Of a DNA stretch of 64,000 nt, positions 26,024 through 37,768 are shown in pieces. The translations under genes were made by a program, and so were the position numbers. This DNA comes from Euglena gracilis (lineage: Eukaryota; Euglenida; Euglenophyceae; Euglenales). Each line of letters begins with the position of its first letter. The stretch's first letter is position 1. The notes beneath the pieces are model-generated. The model was not told where the DNA came from. It did not search any database and saw only the letters and a program-made list of their open reading frames with translations. The stretch spans positions 17,853,385 to 17,917,384 of the forward strand of contig CP154956.1 in assembly GCA_039621445.1 (NCBI GenBank), in the 5' to 3' direction.

Positions 26024-26660
26024 GGTCTTGTTTTTGGATTTTCCTTGACCGACCCGGGCCCGAAAAAACACCATTTTTCAGGTTCCAAGAGCAATATTTT
26101 CTTTTCCTTCAGGGCTTCGCGCTATGTGTAAATTGGTGTAAATTAACATTTACCATGTTTTTTTGCACCTCAAAAATCTGAAATTTTTTGAAATATCATC
26201 ATTTTTGAGTATGAAATTGGGTTCTTTTGGTAATTTTTCAGGGAAATTTTTCTCCGTCCCTGCGCTTCACGACGTCAAGGGGGGCCTTATTTTTGGGGGG
26301 TCTTATATTGGGGGGGGTCTTATTTTTTGGGGGGGTTTAAGGAGGGTGCACTGGGTTTTACCCCCAAAAATAAGACCCCCCCAAAAAAAAGGCCCCCCTT
26401 GACGGCGCGAAGCGCCAGGGACAGTGAAAAATTTCCTTGAAAAATTGCCAGAAATCCCCAATTTGATGCACAAAAATGATGAAATTTCAAAAATTTTCAG
26501 ATTTTTGAAGTGCAAAAAAAACAATCTTAATGTCAATTTACACCAATTTACACATGGCGCGAAGCGCCGAAGTAAGAATTTCAGTTTGCTTGGTGGAAAA
26601 TGATGTTTTTTCGGGACTGGGTCGGTCAAGAAAAATCCAAAAATAAGACCCCCCCCCAAA
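26024..26660. repeat. Long imperfect inverted repeat (two head-to-head repeat copies)
   Basis: Arm 26024-26335 and arm 26347-26660 are reverse complements with scattered differences, sharing GTGTAAATT, the GGCGCGAAGCGCC-type hairpin, and GGGGGGTCTTATTTTT at the junction. Each arm is a copy of the AATAAGACCCCCCC repeat also seen at 5.25-5.66 and 25.86 kb. Confidence 0.75.
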
Positions 26661-26739
26661 ATAAGACCCCCCTGGAGACTTCCAGCAACGGACCCAAAAA
26701 TAAGACCAGGTATTTTGGGAGGGGGTAATATATCTTTAC

Positions 26740-26935
26740 CTGGAGGGACAGCGCAGAGCTTGATCTCGATGAAAGAATACTTGCGCCGCGTTCCTGCATA
26801 GTTCTGCCGCACATTTGATTTTGACTTGGCAACACCAGACAGTGTGCACAAAGAAACCACAACTGCCACTGGTTGGGCGTGATTGGGATGATCATAGGTG
26901 CCTGGCCCCGTCCGCTCATTTTGGGTACAGGCATG
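26740..26935 (-). CDS. Candidate 5' exon(s) of an unidentified gene
   Basis: An ATG (MPVPKMSGRGQAPMIIPITP) follows a CCTAG acceptor. About 100 bp further on the same strand, NYAGTRRKYSFIEIKLCAVP runs to a strong conventional donor (CTCCAG/GTAAAG). The two are in different frames, so an intron or error would be needed between them. It could alternatively contain the missing C-terminal exon of the Rab gene, though no prenylation motif is seen. Confidence 0.25.
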
Positions 26936-27182
26936 GCTGCGTACTAGGCACAACACATATGCACACACGCAGAAAACTCACGCACAACAGACATGCACAC
27001 ACACACACAACACAACGCACGCGCGCGCACACACGCACACATACCACATGCACACACACAGAACATACAGCACAGAGAACCCACACGCAACGCACAACAC
27101 ACACAAAACGCACGCACGAACGCACAACGCTCAACAGACACATATATACACAACACTTGAAACTGGCACACACACAACATTC

Positions 27183-27222
<40 letters not shown>
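27183..27222. repeat. (CA)n microsatellite after the last visible Rab exon
   Basis: Reads (TG)n on the gene's sense strand directly after the donor at 27230. Degenerate CA-rich sequence extends to about 26950. Confidence 0.9.
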
Positions 27223-27223
<1 letters not shown>

Positions 27224-27230
27224 CACACAC

Positions 27231-29220
27231 CGTCCTTGGCGCTGGCCTCGAAGTATGCCGCCGGCACGCCGCCTGCGCTCAGCTCCTCGGCGCACGCGCG
27301 GCGAATCTCGTCGGGGGGCAGGGGCCGGGCCGGCAGGTCGGCCTTGTTGCCCACCACCACCGCCAGGGCCTGGGGGCTGGTCGGGGGTCACCGAGTCACT
27401 CAGGGACCCCCCCCCCGGGTGGGCACGTTCCCCCGGGCTGAACCTCGCCCAGCCAGGTCACGCCGGGGTGAAAGGGACTCGGTGGTCTGAGCGCGGAACT
27501 CCTGCAGCCAGTCGGCGAGGTGGGCCAGCGTGGCGGGCTGCGTGACGTCGAACACCTGGCCCAGGGCAAATGCAAACGAGAATCATCCAAAAAAAATGCA
27601 AATTTTCAAAAAAATTGCTAGGTTTCAAAAAAATGCAAAATTGCAATAAAATTGCAAAATTGCAATAAAATTGCAAAATTGCAAAAAAAAATTGCAAAAA
27701 TGCAAAACTGCAAAAAAAAATTGTGCGGCTTGTCCTTTTCAAAAGAAAAAAGAACTGCCCAAAACAGCTAGATCACGTGCAGGGAGGGGTGGGAGATGTC
27801 GGGACCCCACACCAGAAGGCAGGCGTGGGCGCCGCGGTAGAACGCGGTGCCGAGGCTCTGGAAGCGCTCCTGCCCTGCGGTATCCCAGAGGGTCATCGCG
27901 ACGCGCGTCGTGTTGCGCGGCACGTCGCGTTGGAACACATCGGCCCCGAGGGTCGGCGTGTACTCCGCCTCAAAGCGCTGGTTGACGAGCCTGAGGTGGG
28001 GAGGGGGGGGGGTGAAAATAATAATAAAAAACGGGGAACCGCGAGTAAAATATGCGCAGAAATACAGAAAACGAGGACAACCAGACAGAAAAATATATAC
28101 ACACGGAAAAAAATATGTGGGGCAAATATGAGCATGAGGATGGTCCTTAAGCAAATTAAACTGTGTCCCGGCACAATCAATGAGAAATCCACAAAAAATG
28201 GCCAAAAATGGCCATATTGGCAAACAAAATGGGGGACGACATTGGAAGAAAAAGCGATTCTGGCATCCTTTGGCCATCGTCCATCCGCCCAATAAGTCAA
28301 AAGAATGCTTTCTTTTTGGAAAAATCTCAAAATGCTCATTTTCTTTCTCGATTTTATTTTTAAATTCCGACTCCGTTCAACACCCAGGCCCCGGTGGCCG
28401 GCCCTCAGGCCAAGCGAGGTCCTTCAGGGGCGGTCCTCAAGAAGGAAAAAAAGAATCCCGTCCCTTAAGGACCAGCATGCCCAGAAGGGAGGTACGTCCA
28501 CGGCCTTGCGCGATTGGCCAGCAGGTAAACCCCGAGCTGCAAATCTTCGCCACACACCGGTCGAGAAGAGCCGTCTTGCCGCAGCCGAAGGCAGCCTCGG
28601 GCTGAAGGTTGGGTTGAACGCCATAAACCATTGGAAGGGGGGGGGGCGATCGACCCTCGAAAAAAAGCGGCACAAAAAGGCAAACAAAATGTGAACCTTG
28701 TGCACAAAACTTGAATTGTGTGTATTTTTGGTGTATTCTGTGCAGCAAAAAATCCAAACCATGGTTTTTGGAATTATTAGAATGCTCTGATTTAGAAAAC
28801 ATGCCATCTGTAAACTGAAGAAAATTTAGAATTTGACAGAAATTGACAAAAGCTTTGATTACAGCAAAATATCCTGTCCAAAGCACGATTCTTCAAAATC
28901 AAATTGATTTCCGTGAGGGCAGAATTGCCGGGATAAAAAGGCAAAAATAATAAAAGCAAATCAAAAACGGTTTTCAAAGAAATCAGAAAATCAAAAAACC
29001 ACAAGAAAAAGATCGAATGTGTTCCCTCGTGACACCACAGGTCACATAAGCATGCATCCCGGCGAAGAAATTCGTCACAGGGGAGATCAATCGCAAAAAG
29101 ATCAAGATCGCACCAAAAGAAAAAATGCACACATTGTGTTCACTGGCAGCAAATAGACCACGGCTGGATGCTGTCGCCCAGAACAACCAACTTGAGAGCG
29201 TACGTCGCCACCTTGTCTTG
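27231..29220 (-). CDS. Rab-family small GTPase (Rab7-like), partial gene model
   Basis: Membrane-traffic GTPase. Exons: 29220-29170 (ALKLVVLGDS), 28586-28558 (GCGKTALLDR), 27990-27813 (switch I/II; WDTAGQERFQSLG), 27555-27456 (VFDVTQPATLAHL), 27371-27231 (VVVGNKADL and EASAKDG). Joined, they give the G1 loop GDSGCGKT, then WDTAGQE, NKAD and SAK, the five GTPase boxes in correct order. The first intron (28587-29169) starts ATCCAG and ends CTGCCTTC and is required to make the P-loop. The next two (27991-28557 and 27556-27812) are GT-AG. Intron 27372-27455 has TGGCTG and CAGCCCCC ends and is the least certain. Spacing and the WDTAGQERFQSLG block resemble Rab7. No initiator Met precedes the first exon, so a 5' exon is missing. 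The C-terminal prenylation exon was not found; a (TG)n-rich intron follows 27231. Confidence 0.9.
28170..28470. repeat. Dispersed repeat F, copy 2 (in Rab intron)
   Basis: Contains GCGATTCTGGCATCC, TTTTTAAATTCCGACTCCG and CCCTTAAGGACC. Lies within the GT-AG intron 27991-28557 of the Rab gene. Confidence 0.5.
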
Positions 29221-29459
29221 CTAAATTATGCCATTCATACCATGCATATGACTCACATGGGGAACATATGCACTGTCAGATGGTGAATGACACAAGGTTG
29301 AGCAACAGGAGGACCAAAGCCAAAGAAAAAAGTTCAACGGTTCAAGATGAACAAAAAATGAAAAGCTCCCAATTATGGTTTTCCATGGTATTCTTTTTCC
29401 AGCAATTTTTACTTTCTTGTAATTATTTGTTCACTTCCTGTCATTTGCAGGGAGGGAAA

Positions 29460-29845
29460 TGTGCTAACCTGGACACACAAAAAATGTGCCAAAAAAATGT
29501 GCCAAAAAATGTGCAAAAAAATTCGCAAAAAATGCGCAAAAAATGCGCAAAAAAAATGCGCAAAAAATGTAAATTTTTCCAAAAATTGGCAAAAAAATGT
29601 GCAAAAGCAGATGCAAAAAGTGCAAAAATCACGAAAATGCAAAAATTGCCCAAAAACGTGCAAAAACGGCACCAAATTAACAACTATTGGATGGAATTAT
29701 GTGGAAAATATCAGTTCGAAAGTTCAAAAAAATGTAAAAAAAAATTGCAAAAAATGTGCTGGGAAAAGTCAAGAAAAAGGAAAAAAATGTGCAAAAATTT
29801 GCTCATTTTGGGAAACTTGAAAAATGAAAAAAAAGCGCAAAAGCG
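29460..29845. repeat. A-rich AAAATGCGC-type array
   Basis: Degenerate short-period array of AAAAATGTGC/AAAAATGCGC units. Similar arrays at 27590-27725, 36640-37060 and 42250-42475. No coding; the open frames are low-complexity Lys/Asn. Confidence 0.7.
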
Positions 29846-29850
29846 AGAAA

Positions 29851-32800
29851 ACCTTAGACGGCCTTAAAGGCACTTAAGGGTTTTTTTCCAATTTGGGCGC
29901 AGGTGCGACCGAGGACACCAAATGCAATTTTGAGTCCGCGGTTTCGGGGGTGGCCGTGCTTGAAACCCCGGCCGGCGCTGGCGTCTCGTTTTTTGTGTCC
30001 CGCTGTTTTTCGTTTACCGGGGTTTGCACCCCGGCAGACCGCGTGCGGGACGCTTTTTTGGGCCGGTTTTTTGGTGTCCGCCGACTGTTGCTGGCCGTGT
30101 CTGAAACCCCCGCCGGCGGCCGAAATCAAAAAAAATCGGTGCCCGACCGTGCCCGAAAGCCCGGCAGGCCGCGGACCGCGGACGCTTTGAAACAAAGGCG
30201 TTTCTCCTGCCGGCTCGCGCGCACCTGCGCTTGATTCTTTGGCACCCCCCGAGAAGCGTTTGGCGCACTTTCAAGGCCGGAGGGGGGGGAGGGATGTCCT
30301 TAAAAGTGCGTTTTGGGAGGCGGGCGAGGAAACACGGGGTGCTGGGGCTGGGCAGCCAGCGGGAAGAGGGAATGGGACCAACTGGGGAAGGCCAAAAGGG
30401 AGGGGAAGCGAAGTCCGAGGTTGAAAGCGTGCCGGCGGCGTGCTCTTCGGGGAACGTTTTCGTGTGGTTTTTTTCTTCGCCAAAAGGAGGGGTGTTTTGG
30501 ACGCGGGTGAGGCGGGACGGCCCAATCATTCGCACAGAGTGTCCCGGCCGACAAGGGCCACGCAGGTGTGTGGTCGGGAGAGGGGTGTGTCGTGGGACCG
30601 GAGGGCCAAAGGGGGGGGGAGGGTGGGTCGCCGCCACCATAGTGCTGCTGGCCGGCACCTCACCGCCAGGCCACATTCCGGGTGCACACATAGGGCCATC
30701 CTTGCCCCATTGGGGGGGTGCGAAAGGGGAGCGGGGAACGTGCCAGACCAGCCCCCCTCGTGTGCGTGCTACCCAAATCAGCCACCCCATACATGAGTCT
30801 ACAGCCAACCCTGTGTGTGGGACAGTGCTGCGTGCGTAGGTGCGCGCAATTGTGTGCTCACAGGGGATGTGCCACCGGGCGGGAGGGCATTCCCGCGAGG
30901 GCACAAGGGGGCTGTCAGGCGCAGGTGCGCTCGCCGGACTGAGGGGGAGGAGGCTTTGCAGGCTCCGTTGGTAGGCCGTGGGGCCACGGCCAAGCCCTCC
31001 AGAGGGGTCGGGCGTGGCCGGGATGGGCAGCACCGCCTGGCAGGACTGCAGCGACGCCTGTTGTGAGCGTGACCGCGCGCGCAGGTGCGACCGACACCAC
31101 TCGAGGCCGCTCCCCTCCCTGCAGCCGCTGCAGCACCGCAACTATTAGCGGTCAGGCGGTGTGTAAATGTCCGGTGACGGCGGAGGGTGGGCGGCCGGTG
31201 GGCGAGGACTGTCGCCGTCACCGTGTGGAGGGAGCTGGGCCCGAACGCGCGCAGGTGCGCACGACACCTTGTGTCTCCTATGCATTCAGTGGGTGGGTTC
31301 AAGATGGGGAGCACGGAGGGGCAGATTCGTGCGCAGGTGCGCGCCAATCCAACGCGCTCCATCCCTGCGGGGATCACACCCGGTGCCCCGGTCGCCGACG
31401 GCACCACAACCAGCGCCCTGTCCGGGGGCCTGGATAGCTCCCAGGTCTTCTCCTGAACCTCCCCAGCCCCCAGGCGGCGGAGGTTCATCCGTGGTGGAGG
31501 TCGTCGGGGCAGGGTTGCTGGCAGCGTTAAACAAGCAGGAACCTGGGTCTTGTGTCTGCGGCCGGACTCACACCCAGCCCGCAACTGGCGTCGGGGTTGG
31601 CTTTTTCCGACGCCCCCCCCCTTCTCCTTGTGGGCCGCCGATTTCACCCAGTTGGGTCCCCCAGCCTGGACACCCGCAATCCGTCGCCACTTCTTCAGGG
31701 GAGGAAGGGCTGGGGGCATCACCCGTCAGACCTTTTCACCTGGGAAATGAAAACGCAAGGAAGTGTCGTTTCCTCATCCCAGCGATGGCCAATGTGAAAT
31801 CATGGGGCGATGCAAAGTTCGGAATCGAAGGCGCCACCCCCCTTTCCGCAGCCCTCCGGTGGATGGGGAAATTTTCTCGAGACCCCACTGCCTGTATTGA
31901 TTGGAAACCGCCCCCTCACACAGGAAAATTTATGCCTTTTGTCGTTTCGGTCCGCCAAATTTGGATTCTGGCCCATTTCGACCCAGTAAAATGAGACGCA
32001 AAATTTTGGCAAATTGTCAATTCTTGCCTGTTGCGAAAAGCCCAAAATACCATATGGTTTTGCAAAGGTCCTCAAAACGCGCTTTGCATCGCGTCCGTGG
32101 GAAATTCCTTCGGGGACTTTCGGACACCAAACTCCAGTCCCGGGCACCGCCGGGGCCTCCCACCTGGTCCGGGATGTTCTGTATCTCAGTGTCTGTCCAT
32201 CGCACCCTTCGGTTGTCAAAATCATGCAGGTTTCATACTGACCGCAGTATTCACAGTTTCCAAGGGAAAACCACCTGGTGCCCGCGCACCTGCGCCCGGA
32301 TGACGACGGCAGGCGTCCTCGGTGTCCCTCCAGGTCGGATGGAACACCCCGGATGGTCACGAATGCGTGCCACCGATGGACTCCGGGGGAGTTGTGGGTG
32401 GCGCATATGACACCCCGGGGGGTGTTTTGCGCTGTTCCGGGGCAGCCAGTGGAGGAGGCCTCGGCTCTGCTCCGGTCGGTCCTTGCGACGGCATCGGCCT
32501 GATCTGCTGCGCAGGTGGGCCCATGGCAAGGGTCTCGAAGCGCCGGTTGCGGGGCATCCTGGAGCGCACCTGCGCTTGAGGACACGGTTCTTTCGGCCCT
32601 GCCCTGTCACCCTCGGGCCCACGTCACAGGGTCCGTGATGACGGCGTAGGTCGTCACTGCCCCCAGAGCGCAAATGCGAGCACCAGACCACCGTGGAGGC
32701 AGTCGGGCGTTGGTAGCGGACGTGTTCACCTGGCTGTACCACCCACACCGAGTGCTCGCACGTCCCTCACGCACGCGTGCACGTCCGAAGGGGGACACAC

Positions 32801-33510
32801 CCGCTCCCTGAGCGTTCCGTTGTGTGTGTGCGGCCACGGCTTTCAAACAGGGACCGCCGTGGGCAACAACCAGGGGGGTCCCCAACGCGCGCACCTGCGC
32901 ACGACACTTGCGAGATGCATCGCCCCTCTGGCCTGGCCGTTCAACCCACGCCACGGGGTCCCTCGTCCACACCTCAATCGTGCGCCCCCGCGACCGAAGT
33001 GTGTGTGTCCCCGGGCGCAGGTGCGCGCGGTTCGGTGCTGGGTGTGGGCCCATCTGGCTCGGGGGTATCCAACACGGCGGCGGTGGCCTTGCGGCCCCTG
33101 TGTGCCTGATGTGTGTTCCGGAGTCCTCCGGTGACCGACTCTCGGTCCTGCAGCGATTCGTGGGTTCTGCAGGCGTCGCCCTCAAAATAGAGTGTGCCCC
33201 TCCCTGCCGCCACTCGTTCCGGGGCCCCAGCACCCAGGCACCTGCCACGATCTCACGGTAAGATCGCGCGCACCTGCTGCTTGATCTTACTGATCGGTCG
33301 TGCGCACCTGCGACTGATTTTGGGGTCTGCTCAAGCGCAGGTGCGCGCGCCGGACGTGTCCTCACGAGCGCAGGTGCGCGCCATCGCGTCCTGCGTTCGG
33401 CTCATGTCGTTCCCAGTGGGGGTTTTGACCACGGTCGGTCCCAAAACCGCGGACGATCCGGTTTTTGGGCCCGAAAACCCTTAAGTGCCTTTAAGGCCGT
33501 CTAAAAAAAT
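29851..33510. mobile_element. 3.66-kb TIR element A with internal GCGCAGGTGCGC repeats
   Basis: Perfect 31-bp inverted repeats at 29854-29884 and 33474-33504 (beginning TTAGACGGCCTTAAAGGCAC). The interior is G/C-rich and holds about 16 copies of the palindrome GCGCAGGTGCGC or its complement (for example near 29899, 30921, 31252, 31338, 32286, 32567, 32891, 33018, 33336 and 33369). The 9-mer AGCGAGAAA occurs on both sides (29842-29850 and 33511-33519), a possible target duplication offset a few bases from the TIR. Alternatively AAAAC/AAAAT directly abuts. Long open frames inside show no transposase motif, so it appears nonautonomous. Confidence 0.8.
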
Positions 33511-33719
33511 AGCGAGAAAGTAAAGTAATGTGAAATGCATTCCCCCCTGCATTTGTTTGGGCTGCATGCTTAAGAAAGCTTCCAGGTGGAAAAGCAACTT
33601 AAGTGGATTACTTTGATTGAAGGTGATGCAATCAAAAATTGTAACTCAACATTCACTCCACCTTCCACAACGCTGAATCAGAATTGAAAAAGAGGTTCTG
33701 ACACTTGTCGAGAACGTCG

Positions 33720-33990
33720 AGACAGAAAAGTTCATTAGGCAAATAAAGTCGCGCAACCTCGGGAAAAAAAAACAAGCCAATTCTGGGGGAAAAAAATTTC
33801 CTGGCATCGCTGGTACATTCTCTATCCACCCAAACTCAAAAAAAAAGGGGTTTGCAACCTTTTTAATTTTGGACCCCCGTTCGATGTCAGGATGGCCCTT
33901 GGACTTCCCTTTGAAAAAAGATGCCTTAAATTTTGAAAATGCCTCAGAAAACCGTTAAAAACCTTAAAAAACGCCTTAAGAAACTCAATT
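33720..33990. repeat. Dispersed repeat F, copy 3
   Basis: Contains TTTCCTGGCATCG, TTTTAATTTTGGACCCCCG and TCGATGTCAGGATGGCC. Directly follows TIR element A. Confidence 0.5.
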
Positions 33991-34803
33991 TTAATTTTAA
34001 TTAAAAACCGGGTTTAACCCTTTTTTAGCTTTCTGGCTGAAAAACTAATACCCCCCTGGTGTCACCCAACATCCAGAGCAGGCAAAGAAGGAGGACGTGG
34101 GGATGGGAACCCCAAGAAACTGTAGAGTTTTGGGGTTTGGGGATGGAAGGTGAAAACAAGAGTTGACCCCAAACAAAACAAAAAGAAAGACTCCTTTTTT
34201 AGATGTGTCGGAAGCCAGGAGAAAATGCCCAGAACTGTGGCCTCACACAGGGGGCCACACAGGGGCCGGAACACAGGCACGATTATAACCCCCCCAAATA
34301 ACACCCCCCCCCCAAATAACACACCCCCTCGGGGGCCGATTTCAAGCGCCCAAATAACACACATCCCTGTTTTCCTTTGGCTTTCCATGTAAAAATAGCA
34401 CCCCCCCAAAATAACACACATCCCCCCTGGGGCCCCAGCTCGAGTGCCCAAACAACACACTGGGGGGTGCTATTTGGGGGAGGGGGGGTTAATCTCTGTC
34501 CTCCGATGGGGTTCTGACCAAAGTGTGTGCAAAGGATGATGCTTTTATTTTTATTCTGACGCAATGATTTGGACAATTTGTCAGATGTTTCTGGTGATTT
34601 TTCTTCTTTGTTGTCTTTTCCTTCACTGCCCAACCGCCCTGAAGTGGGGGTGGTATGACTCCCATCCATCACAGCACTGTGCAAGAAAACTTCTTTTCGG
34701 CGACGAAGGCAGCGAAGGTTTTATCCAGCCCAGAAAACTCAGCCCTTCCCTGCATCCCCCTGAACAAATGCAACCCTCACCTAATACCCCGGCCTTGCCG
34801 CAC

Positions 34804-34842
34804 CAGCAGCAGCAGCAGCAGCTGCTGCTGCTGCTGCTACTG
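34804..34842. repeat. (CAG)6(CTG)5 palindromic trinucleotide tract
   Basis: Six CAG directly followed by five CTG, then CTACTG. It can fold into a perfect hairpin. It lies in a region where long frames are open on both strands (34564-35610 plus, 34623-35321 minus), none convincingly coding. Confidence 0.85.
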
Positions 34843-35295
34843 CGGCCGATTCCCCCCGAGGGCCAGGGGGGAAGGACTCGGCGCCAACAGGGGACGGTGG
34901 CGACGGACCCTGCTCCGCGTGTGCCTACCGGCCGCAGTGTCAAGTGGGTGCGATGGCGAAAGGGAGGTACAGCGGGGTCACAGGGATATGGGGATTGTTG
35001 GCCCCAAACGGCGGTGAGGACCATGCGATCGCTTAGCGTTACAAACAGTCCCCCACCCTCACCCATCACCCAGGGGGTGTCATCACTTTTAAAAACTGCA
35101 AAAAAAAGCATAAAAGCAACGTCCTTTTCTCTGGCAATTTGTGCCATGGCCACTTCTGGGACAATTCTACCCAGTTCAAGACCACAACTTCTGTACGGGG
35201 GAGGGGAGTTCGGGGCCAAAAAAAGAAAGACAAAACCAACTGAAGCAACTGCATGTTGGGGAGAGAGCATATTCAAGCGCTGCAATTCTGTGGGG

Positions 35296-36060
35296 CGTTC
35301 GGCGCCGGAGCCACCGGCCATCCAAAAGCGTGGACCTGAGAGTCCCGGCCTCCCGGGTGGTCCGGCAGGGACGGCTGCCGGGCACCGATCCAGCTGGGGA
35401 GGCGCAAAGGGTGGGGGCTATTTCCAACGTGACGTTTCCCGGGCCAAAAACCCACCCACCCGCCCACGACCCCCTGGGGGCCAGGTCAACCCACCCGCCC
35501 ACCCACCCAAAACCCTAAACCCCCCCCCCACCTATAAGAAACCCGTTTCTTATAGGTGGGTTTCCAAAAAATGGCCCGAGGGGTTTCTTATAGGTGGGGG
35601 TTTCTTATAGGTGGGTTTCAATGTCCGAAAAAGTATTGAGCCGACAAAAGGCCAAAAATGGCCAAAAACGGTCAAAAACGTTCGGCGCCGGAGCCACCGG
35701 CCATCCAAAAGCGTGGACCTGAGAGTCCCGGGCCTCCCGGGTGGTCCGGCAGGGACGGCTGCCGGGCACCGATCCAGCTGGGGAGGCGCAAAGGGTGGGG
35801 GCTATTTCCAACGTGACGTTTCCCGGGCCAAAAACCCACCCACCCGCCCACGACCCCCTGGGGGCCAGGTCAACCCACCCGCCCACCCACCCAAAACCCT
35901 AAACCCCCCCCCACCTATAAGAAACCCGTTTCTTATAGGTGGGTTTCCAAAAAATGGCCCGAGGGGTTTCTTATAGGTGGGGGTTTCTTATAGGTGGGTT
36001 TCAATGTCCGAAAAAGTATTGAGCCTACAAAAGGCCAAAAATGGCCAAAAACGGTCAAAA
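35296..36060. repeat. 383-bp tandem duplication
   Basis: 35296-35678 is repeated at 35679-36060, starting at CGTTCGGCGCCGGAGCCACC, with few differences (one added G, a shorter C run, one C-to-T). The unit ends in the TCTTATAGGTGGG repeat. A third partial hairpin unit follows to 36290. Confidence 0.85.
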
Positions 36061-36189
36061 ATTTCCTTCGGCGCCTTCGGCGCCGAAGAAAAGTGGCCAA
36101 AAAGTGGCCAAAAACGGTGAAAAATTTCCTTCGGCGCCTTCGGCGCCGAAGAAAAAAGGGGGTGGTTGGGTTCAAAGCTCCCCAGGGGT

Positions 36190-36640
36190 TTCTTATAGGT
36201 GGGGGTTTCTTATAGGTGGGCGTCGGTTCGAAAATTCCGAAAGGGTTTCTTATAGAGGGGGGTTTCTTATAGGTGGGGGGGGGGTTTACCGCCCTCCCCG
36301 AAGGGAAACTACCACCTGGGGTCGGTCAGTTCCAAGGACCCTGAAGTTTCCCAGACGGGCAGACGGGGGTGGGGGTCTGAAGCCCCAACGGCCACACAAC
36401 TGCTTGAAACCACACAACACAGCTTGACCCCCTCCCCCCCCCCGGGGGGGGGTAGGGGTGGGGACTGGTGGATATATCTTTTCGGCGCCGAAAATTTTGA
36501 AAAGGGTGCTATTTTTAGTGTTTTTGGCCATTTTTGGGCAAAAGTGGGTGGGTCCCGGGACCCCCCCCCGGGGGCCCACCCCAAGGGGTGGTGTCAACCC
36601 GTCGAACTGCAGGGGGGGGGGATGCGCTCGCCCGGCCTCG
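36190..36640. repeat. TCTTATAGGTGGG and G-run repeat cluster
   Basis: Several inverted copies of TTTCTTATAGGTGGG and a CCCCCCC...GGGGGGG element around 36424-36600 with a TTTTCGGCGCCGAAAA hairpin. No gene seen. Confidence 0.6.
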
Positions 36641-37768
36641 GAAAAAATGCGCAAAAATGCGAAAAAAAAATGCGGAAAAATGCGCATTTTTGGAAAAAAT
36701 GCGCAAAAATGTGCAAAATCCGAGAAAAAAATGCGCAAAAATCACGAAAATGCAAAAATTACCCAAAAAAACATGCAAAAATGGTACCAAATTTGAAGAA
36801 ATTATGTAGAATAATGAGGAAAATGTAAGTTTCAAAAAAAGTCGAAAATTTCAAATTTTGAAAAAAATTGCAAAAATGGTCAAAAATGCGAAAATAAATT
36901 TTGGAAAATCACAAAAAATGTGCCAAAAAGCAAAAAAAAATGCGCCGAAAAAAAAATGAAAAAAATGCTCAAAAATGCGAAAAAATGCGCAAAAATGCGC
37001 ATTTTTGGAAAATTTGAAAAAATGCGCAAAAAAATGCGAAAAAAAATGCGAAAAAATGCGAAACGCATTCCCCCCCCCTGCGAACTGCAACGGAAGAGAT
37101 TCCGAAACACCGGCGGCCCTCCCTGTGTTCGATGCGGACGGATGGCGTGGCAACTGGGCGGGGGAGGCGCGGGGGTGGCTCACCCGCAACCTCCCGTCAG
37201 CCCTGGAGCCCCCAACTGCGGACAGCGCCCGGGGACCCCAAGTGCGGTTTCTTATGTGTTGCGGTTGCATTTGTTCATGTTTTTTAAAGATATGTATTTA
37301 CAAAAAAAATATAATATAATATAATATTTTATTTGTTTTAAATCTTTATGTTTCTTATTTTACATTGAATGGCGTTGATATGGTTTTTTTCGATATTTCT
37401 TTACAAAAATTTACTAATATTTCTCATTTGTATTGAATGGTATTGATATGTTTTTTAATAATAATAGATATTTCTCAACAAAAAATTCACAATACATTTC
37501 TGATATATTGAATGGTGCTGATACGTTTTTTATACCAGATTTCTTTCAATCTCCAAGGTGAGGGTTGGGGGGGCTGCGTCCGGGGAAGGCCTCTGAGGGA
37601 CCCCGCGCTGGCTGCAGGGAGAGATCCGTGGGGCTTGTCCAGTCCCATGGGGCGAATCTTGTGGAGAGCGAGGCTGGGGACAGACAACCGGCCGGGGGAC
37701 TCCCCTTCGAAAAGAGGGCAATCACTAAATCCAATGGGCTCTGGCAATTAAACCCCGGGCGATGGGAC

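Noticed and set aside
29409-29867. Lys/Asn-rich and Phe-rich frames over the AAAATGCGC array
   Set aside because: Low-complexity translation of an A-rich array.
29851-33510. Long frames (up to 375 codons) inside TIR element A
   Set aside because: Several overlapping frames on both strands, rich in Pro/Arg/Gly from G/C bias, without transposase motifs.
34564-35610. 348-codon plus-strand ORF and 232-codon minus ORF
   Set aside because: Both run through G-run repeats and the CAG/CTG tract; no domain or splice support for either.
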